Below, in pieces: positions 60,641-64,000 of a stretch of DNA of 64,000 nt (position 1 is the stretch's first letter; each line of letters opens with the position of its first letter). Position numbers and translations under genes: made by a program. Under the pieces are notes generated by a model, which worked only from the letters and a program-made list of their open reading frames with translations, had not been told where the DNA came from and searched no databases. Source of the stretch: JBKBKC01 sp046294265 (GTDB lineage Bacteria; Pseudomonadota; Alphaproteobacteria; Rhodobacterales; Rhodobacteraceae). Location: contig JBKBKC010000011.1 in assembly GCA_046294265.1 (NCBI GenBank), positions 62,001 to 126,000 of the forward strand, in the 5' to 3' direction.

Positions 60641-60669
60641 AACTTAGCGCTTGATAAGTCGGGATGCAA
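60641..60669 (-). promoter_or_regulatory. Promoter of the helicase operon
   Basis: On the minus strand TTGCAT (60669-60664) and TAAGTT (60646-60641) are separated by 17 nt, a good sigma-70 arrangement, 25 nt upstream of the helicase ATG. The inverted repeat ACTTA-N8-TAAGT lies over the -10 region (60642-60659). Confidence 0.6.
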
Positions 60670-60770
60670 GAGGCGTGATGCGTCAGATGTTAAAATGTGA
60701 CTCCGCCATGATGCGGATGGCGAGGCGCAGCAATGCTTAGTTAGTGGCGACAACTCGACCCGGCACCGCC

Positions 60771-61160
60771 CTAACGTATAGGCCATTGATTCTTATGGAT
60801 TTCCCATTCGGAGGGAAATGGCTCCAGCAACCGCGTCAGCGTCACCTCCGGCCTCTGTCGCCCGTCCAGGATCGCCTCGACGATGTCGGGCGCGAGCAAA
60901 GTTAGCTGCAGGACGCGGGTCATGTAGGAGGATGCGATCCCTTCGCGCTCGGCCAGTTCCGAAATCGACGAGAACTCGCCGGACTCCAGCATCCGCTTCC
61001 AGCGGAAGGCGCGGGCCAGCGCCTTGACCAGCGTGTTGTCCGCCTTTCGGTCTGGCCGGACGCCATCGGGCAGTTGCATCTCCTTGCGCCCTCCGCGCTT
61101 CACGACTCGAAATGGCACGTGGATGGTGACCGTCTCGGAGACCGCAGTCTCCCGGGTCAT
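60771..61160 (-). CDS. Small HTH protein of a recombinase module
   Basis: The 129-residue protein starts at ATG 61158-61160 (MTRETAVSETVTIHVPFRVVKRGGRKEMQLPDG). The C-terminal half has LARAFRWKRMLESGEFSSISELAEREGIASSYMTRVLQLTLLAPDIVEAILDGRQ, a ParB/sigma-like helix-turn-helix. Proteins of this kind follow large serine recombinases in Rhodobacterales islands in my recollection and may be directionality or accessory factors. Its ATG overlaps the recombinase stop (ATGA). Confidence 0.8.
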   Translation of the reverse strand: MTRETAVSETVTIHVPFRVVKRGGRKEMQLPDGVRPDRKADNTLVKALARAFRWKRMLESGEFSSISELAEREGIASSYMTRVLQLTLLAPDIVEAILDGRQRPEVTLTRLLEPFPSEWEIHKNQWPIR

Positions 61161-62467
61161 GCCGCTTCTCCGATGCTGCCAGACAGCATCTTGCGCGCGA
61201 GTCCGCCGAGGCCGTCCACCCGCAGCCGGACGTTCAGGCCCTCCGTGCCGAGGTCCACGCGCTCTAGCAGCAGCGCCACGATGCGCGCCTGCTCGGCGGG
61301 GAAGAGTTCGTCCCACAGCGGGTCGAGCTGCAGCAGGGCCCCGCGAGCGTCGGCTTCGGTAATGCCGTCGGCGTGGGAGCGCGCGGCCTTCCACATGCCC
61401 GCCACGATCTCCGGCTGGCGGAATACGGCGCGTAGCTGGTCGATCACGGCGGTCTCGATCTCTCCCGCTGGAACGCGGCCCACCGGGCACGATCCGGCGC
61501 CGTGCTTCAGCACCGTCTGGCTGACATAGTATCGGTAGAGCTTGCTGCCCTTGCGCGTGTGTGTCGGCGAGAAGGCCGCGCCATCTGGGCCGAACAGCAG
61601 TCCCTTCAGCAGCGCGGGTGTGTCGGCGCGAGTTCGGGCAGCGCGCTTGCGCGGGCTTTCCTGCAAGATGGCGTGGACGCGGTCCCACATCTCGCCGTCA
61701 ATGATCGCGTCGTGCTCGCCGGGATAGCTGTCGCCCTTGTGGACCGCCTCGCCGATGTAGGCGCGGTTGCTGAGCATCCGATAGATGTACTTCTTGTCGA
61801 TCCGGTTGCCGCGCGGCGTCCGGATGCCGCGCGTGCCGACCTCGCGCGCCAGTTCCGTGCAGGACCCGATGTCGAGGAAGCAGGCGAAGATCCAGCGAAC
61901 GTGGTCGGCGATCTCGTCGTCGATGACCAGCTTCCGGTTCTCGACACGGTAGCCGTAGGGCGGCACCCCGCCCATCCACATGCCCTTCTTCCGGCTGGCG
62001 CGGACCTTGTCCCGGATCCGCTCAGCCGTCACCTCCCGTTCGAACTGGGCGAAAGACAGCAGGATATTCAGCGTCAACCGCCCCATAGAGGTGGTGGTGT
62101 TGAACGATTGCGTCACAGAAACGAAAGTCACGCCGTTCCGGTCGAACACCTCGACCAGCTTGGAGAAATCCATCAGCGAGCGGGACAGGCGGTCAATTTT
62201 GTAGACCACCACCACGTCGACCAGCCCATCCTCGATGTCGGCCAGCAGCCGCTTCAGGCCGGGGCGTTCCAATGTTCCGCCGGAAATGCCGCCATCGTCG
62301 TACTGATCGCGCACCAGCACCCAGCCCTCGGACCGTTGGCTGGCGATGTAGGATTCGCAGGCCTCGCGTTGGGCGTGCAGGCTGTTGAACTCTTGCTCCA
62401 GCCCTTCCTCAGAAGATTTGCGGGTATAGACCGCGCAGCGCAGCTTGCGGACGACAGGTTTGTTCAT
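61157..62467 (-). CDS. Large serine recombinase
   Basis: I chose ATG 62465-62467 (MNKPVVRKLRCAVYTRKSSEEGLEQEFNSLHAQREACESYI), preceded by GGAGGA and giving 436 residues. The N-terminal resolvase domain has the catalytic Ser in YTRKSS and the conserved VVVYKIDRLSRSLMDFSKLVEVF and RLTLNILLSFAQFEREVTAERIRDKV. The recombinase domain follows (GVPPYGYRVENRKLVIDDEIADHVRWIF), then a zinc-ribbon-like part (HGAGSCPVGRVPAGEIE) and a C-terminal helical region. It catalyses site-specific integration or excision by a Ser-DNA intermediate. Both ends overlap neighbours by ATGA. Confidence 0.93.
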   Translation of the reverse strand: MNKPVVRKLRCAVYTRKSSEEGLEQEFNSLHAQREACESYIASQRSEGWVLVRDQYDDGGISGGTLERPGLKRLLADIEDGLVDVVVVYKIDRLSRSLMDFSKLVEVFDRNGVTFVSVTQSFNTTTSMGRLTLNILLSFAQFEREVTAERIRDKVRASRKKGMWMGGVPPYGYRVENRKLVIDDEIADHVRWIFACFLDIGSCTELAREVGTRGIRTPRGNRIDKKYIYRMLSNRAYIGEAVHKGDSYPGEHDAIIDGEMWDRVHAILQESPRKRAARTRADTPALLKGLLFGPDGAAFSPTHTRKGSKLYRYYVSQTVLKHGAGSCPVGRVPAGEIETAVIDQLRAVFRQPEIVAGMWKAARSHADGITEADARGALLQLDPLWDELFPAEQARIVALLLERVDLGTEGLNVRLRVDGLGGLARKMLSGSIGEAA

Positions 62468-62919
62468 GCCGTCCTCCGATGGTTTTTCAGCCCGAAGAAG
62501 ACCCAGCCGTTCCATCGTGTGCCGGTGATTGCGCGCGCAATGGCAGAAAGCGACTGGTATGGCCGCCCCTGCCATTCAAAGCCACCTTGAGTCACAGTAA
62601 CGATCTGTTCGATGCCCTGCCACTCGCGCAGCAGCCGGGTGCCGGTGATGGGGCGGTCGCGATCGGCGCGGATACGGCGCGTGGTGATGTTGCCGCCATC
62701 AAGCTGTTCGCCCAAGGTTTCCAGCCGCTTGATGGTCTCTGGCTTCAGTCCGCCATAGGCCAGTTCCTGGATGCGGTAGGCCAGGCGGGATTCAAGGTAG
62801 CGGCGGTTGAAGGGCGGCGGTTCGGTTTCGAACAGGTCTCGCCACTGCGCCTTCAGGTCGGGCGTCGACGTGGTTTTCAGCGCTGCCAGGCGCGCGGGGA
62901 TTAGATCAAGTTTCGTCAT
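62464..62919 (-). CDS. DUF2924 protein of the recombinase module
   Basis: From ATG 62917-62919 (MTKLDLIPARLAALKTTSTPDLKAQWRDLFETEPPPFNRRYLESRLAYRIQELAYGG) the protein has 151 residues and shows the DUF2924 signature, ending GGFEWQGRPYQSLSAIARAITGTRWNGWVFFGLK. Proteins of this family are commonly encoded beside serine recombinases and phage-like integration modules; no biochemical role is known to me. Both its start and stop overlap the adjacent genes by ATGA. Confidence 0.88.
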   Translation of the reverse strand: MTKLDLIPARLAALKTTSTPDLKAQWRDLFETEPPPFNRRYLESRLAYRIQELAYGGLKPETIKRLETLGEQLDGGNITTRRIRADRDRPITGTRLLREWQGIEQIVTVTQGGFEWQGRPYQSLSAIARAITGTRWNGWVFFGLKNHRRTA

Positions 62920-63119
62920 GCGTCTCTCCCGTGGGTTGGAGTTGCATGAAGGCATTGGTCGGGCGGACAGTGTAGGCAACTTTCTCCAGTCAGGTCAGAG
63001 ACTTCGGCCCGTTCCCGCATCCGCAACCGGATCAGGCCAAGCGCCAGCAACCCGCACAATTCGGTTCGGCGTTGGGCAGCAGTCATCTGGTCGGGAAGCA
63101 GGGCGTTCGGGCGTTTCAT
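62916..63119 (-). CDS. Small protein leading the recombinase module
   Basis: ATG 63117-63119 gives the 67-residue MKRPNALLPDQMTAAQRRTELCGLLALGLIRLRMRERAEVSDLTG. A TTG at 63128 is an alternative start. It has a helical body with an Arg-rich segment and three Cys near the C-terminus (LHCPPDQCLH). Its stop overlaps the DUF2924 start. I recall similar short ORFs before DUF2924-recombinase pairs. The gap 63129-63398 upstream shows no gene; it must contain the module's promoter. Confidence 0.7.
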   Translation of the reverse strand: MKRPNALLPDQMTAAQRRTELCGLLALGLIRLRMRERAEVSDLTGESCLHCPPDQCLHATPTHGRDA

Positions 63120-63398
63120 GAAGGGCAATTCCGTGCTGGCTTGCCCTTCTCCTACTCATGGCGGTGACGAACCGTCCCACACGGTCAAGAATGCGCGAAG
63201 ATCGCACCACGGACTCGACTCGAAGTTGTTAGATCGGTTAGAACATAATCAGAACTTCGGTCACTCCCTTCCGGCCAGACAGGAGCACTTCGAGCGCCAA
63301 ATGGGGCGAAGTGCCATTGGGTGTCGGCTGAAGCTGAAGACCTACAGGTGACTTGATTAAGTCCATGATGTGAATAGTGGGTATCAAGAGGAGAACAT

Positions 63399-64000
63399 AT
63401 GGCCAAAAGGATCCGTAACTTTGTCGACCGCGCGTTTTCTCGGACGGTTGATCTGCAAATGCTGCATCGTCTTCTCAACCCCCATCTCGAACAGATCGGA
63501 GTGGATTGGGATGCGCTGCCCGACGATGACGGCAAACGGCGCGAGGCAATTTTCGATCTATTTGCCAAAGCCGATTTGAAGTTTCCGGCACCGCTCCAAT
63601 TCGCCCTCTACAACATTTCCACGCTGTCCACTGATTATGGCGCCCGGTTCATCCAGGAGATCGCGACGGAAATGGGTGTCGACGTTCTGGCGGCCCACCG
63701 TATCGACGGCAGTCCTGACGATCTGCGTTTCAACCCGCGCTTCATGGCCTTGGCCACATGGCTGGATCATCGGGTTGTTTTCGACAGGGCGCTGAGCGCG
63801 GCCGCTTTCCTAGCATACTCGAGCAAACTCGAGCGCGACGCCGACCGTGAGAATGTCGAACCCAGACATCATGAAAAGGGAGTGCGGGAGGGGTTCACCG
63901 AAGAAGTGCGGCAGCATTTCGTCGGACGATACAACGGACATTATTGCGACGTGCGGTGGTTCGAGGAGGAGGACCTGCTTCGGGTGCTGATCTTGCATGG
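63399..64000 (+). CDS. Protein of unknown function, 3'-truncated by window edge
   Basis: ATG 63399 follows AAGAGGAGA with correct spacing, and the frame is open to the window end, about 200 residues. It begins MAKRIRNFVDRAFSRTVDLQMLHRLLNPHLEQIGVDWDALPDDDGKRREAIFDLFAKADLKFPAPL and continues with DVLAAHRIDGSPDDLRFNPRFMALATWLDHRVVFDRALSAAAFLAYSSKLERDADRENVEPRHHEKGV. It is soluble and acidic to neutral, and I see no known motif. It is divergent from the recombinase module and may belong to the same island. Confidence 0.75.
   Translation, partial: MAKRIRNFVDRAFSRTVDLQMLHRLLNPHLEQIGVDWDALPDDDGKRREAIFDLFAKADLKFPAPLQFALYNISTLSTDYGARFIQEIATEMGVDVLAAHRIDGSPDDLRFNPRFMALATWLDHRVVFDRALSAAAFLAYSSKLERDADRENVEPRHHEKGVREGFTEEVRQHFVGRYNGHYCDVRWFEEEDLLRVLILH

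Overview
The window looks like chromosomal DNA of a high-GC alphaproteobacterium of the Rhodobacterales (Rhodobacteraceae/Paracoccaceae type). The reasons are the strong G/C bias at third codon positions, the many ATGA and GTGA stop-start overlaps, the order plsX-fabH-ihfA-MerR-tRNA-Pro, small order-specific proteins that I recognise as DUF6477 and DUF6456 types, and an OlsB acyltransferase. I cannot name the genus.

Layout. 1-1657: three secreted proteins of unknown role, the first cut by the window edge. 1676-7669: a minus-strand catabolic and transport block (enolase-superfamily protein, TetA-like MFS pump, two alpha/beta hydrolases, a PcaD-like enol-lactonase, a threonine dehydratase-like PLP enzyme). 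7767-14581: a surface-polysaccharide region (metallophosphoesterase, UDP-sugar dehydrogenase, heparin-lyase-like protein, two glycosyltransferases, polysaccharide deacetylase). 14935-24575: a tight seven-gene operon joining an oligopeptide-type ABC importer to three glycosyltransferase-like proteins. 24692-28743: MttB-like methyltransferase, DUF6477, DUF6456 and an acidic protein of unknown role. 28840-29346: remains of an aquaporin gene. 29440-36084: lipA, argS, a SPOR protein, nagZ, scpA, scpB and a small basic protein. 36201-42872: dcd, tRNA-Pro, a MerR regulator, ihfA, fabH, plsX, rpmF, a DUF177 protein, bamE and msrB. 43067-47870: a small protein of unknown role, olsB, an MFS pump, a FrnE-like DsbA protein and an acyl-CoA synthetase.

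From about 48 kb the DNA becomes accessory. A heptamer repeat is followed by an IS256-family remnant. A second IS256-type element, defined by 37-bp inverted ends and an 8-bp target duplication (GATCAGCG), is inserted in or beside that remnant. Next comes tRNA-Ser(GCT) with its terminator.

The right part is a defence-type island. Its core is a three-gene minus-strand operon: an XRE-SNF2 helicase with a DUF3883/PD-(D/E)XK-like end, a DUF1156 DNA methyltransferase and a DUF499 ATPase. It has its own promoter with an overlapping inverted repeat. Upstream lies a four-gene mobility module (small ORF, DUF2924, large serine recombinase, HTH protein) in which every junction is an ATGA overlap. A gene of unknown function runs off the right edge.

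Most worth a second look are the helicase-methyltransferase-ATPase operon and its possible self-regulation, the ABC-importer/glycosyltransferase operon, two probable CTG start codons, the exactly bounded IS256 copy, the aquaporin pseudogene, a 165-bp tandem duplication over a glycosyltransferase start, and an enolase-superfamily protein lacking two usual active-site residues.
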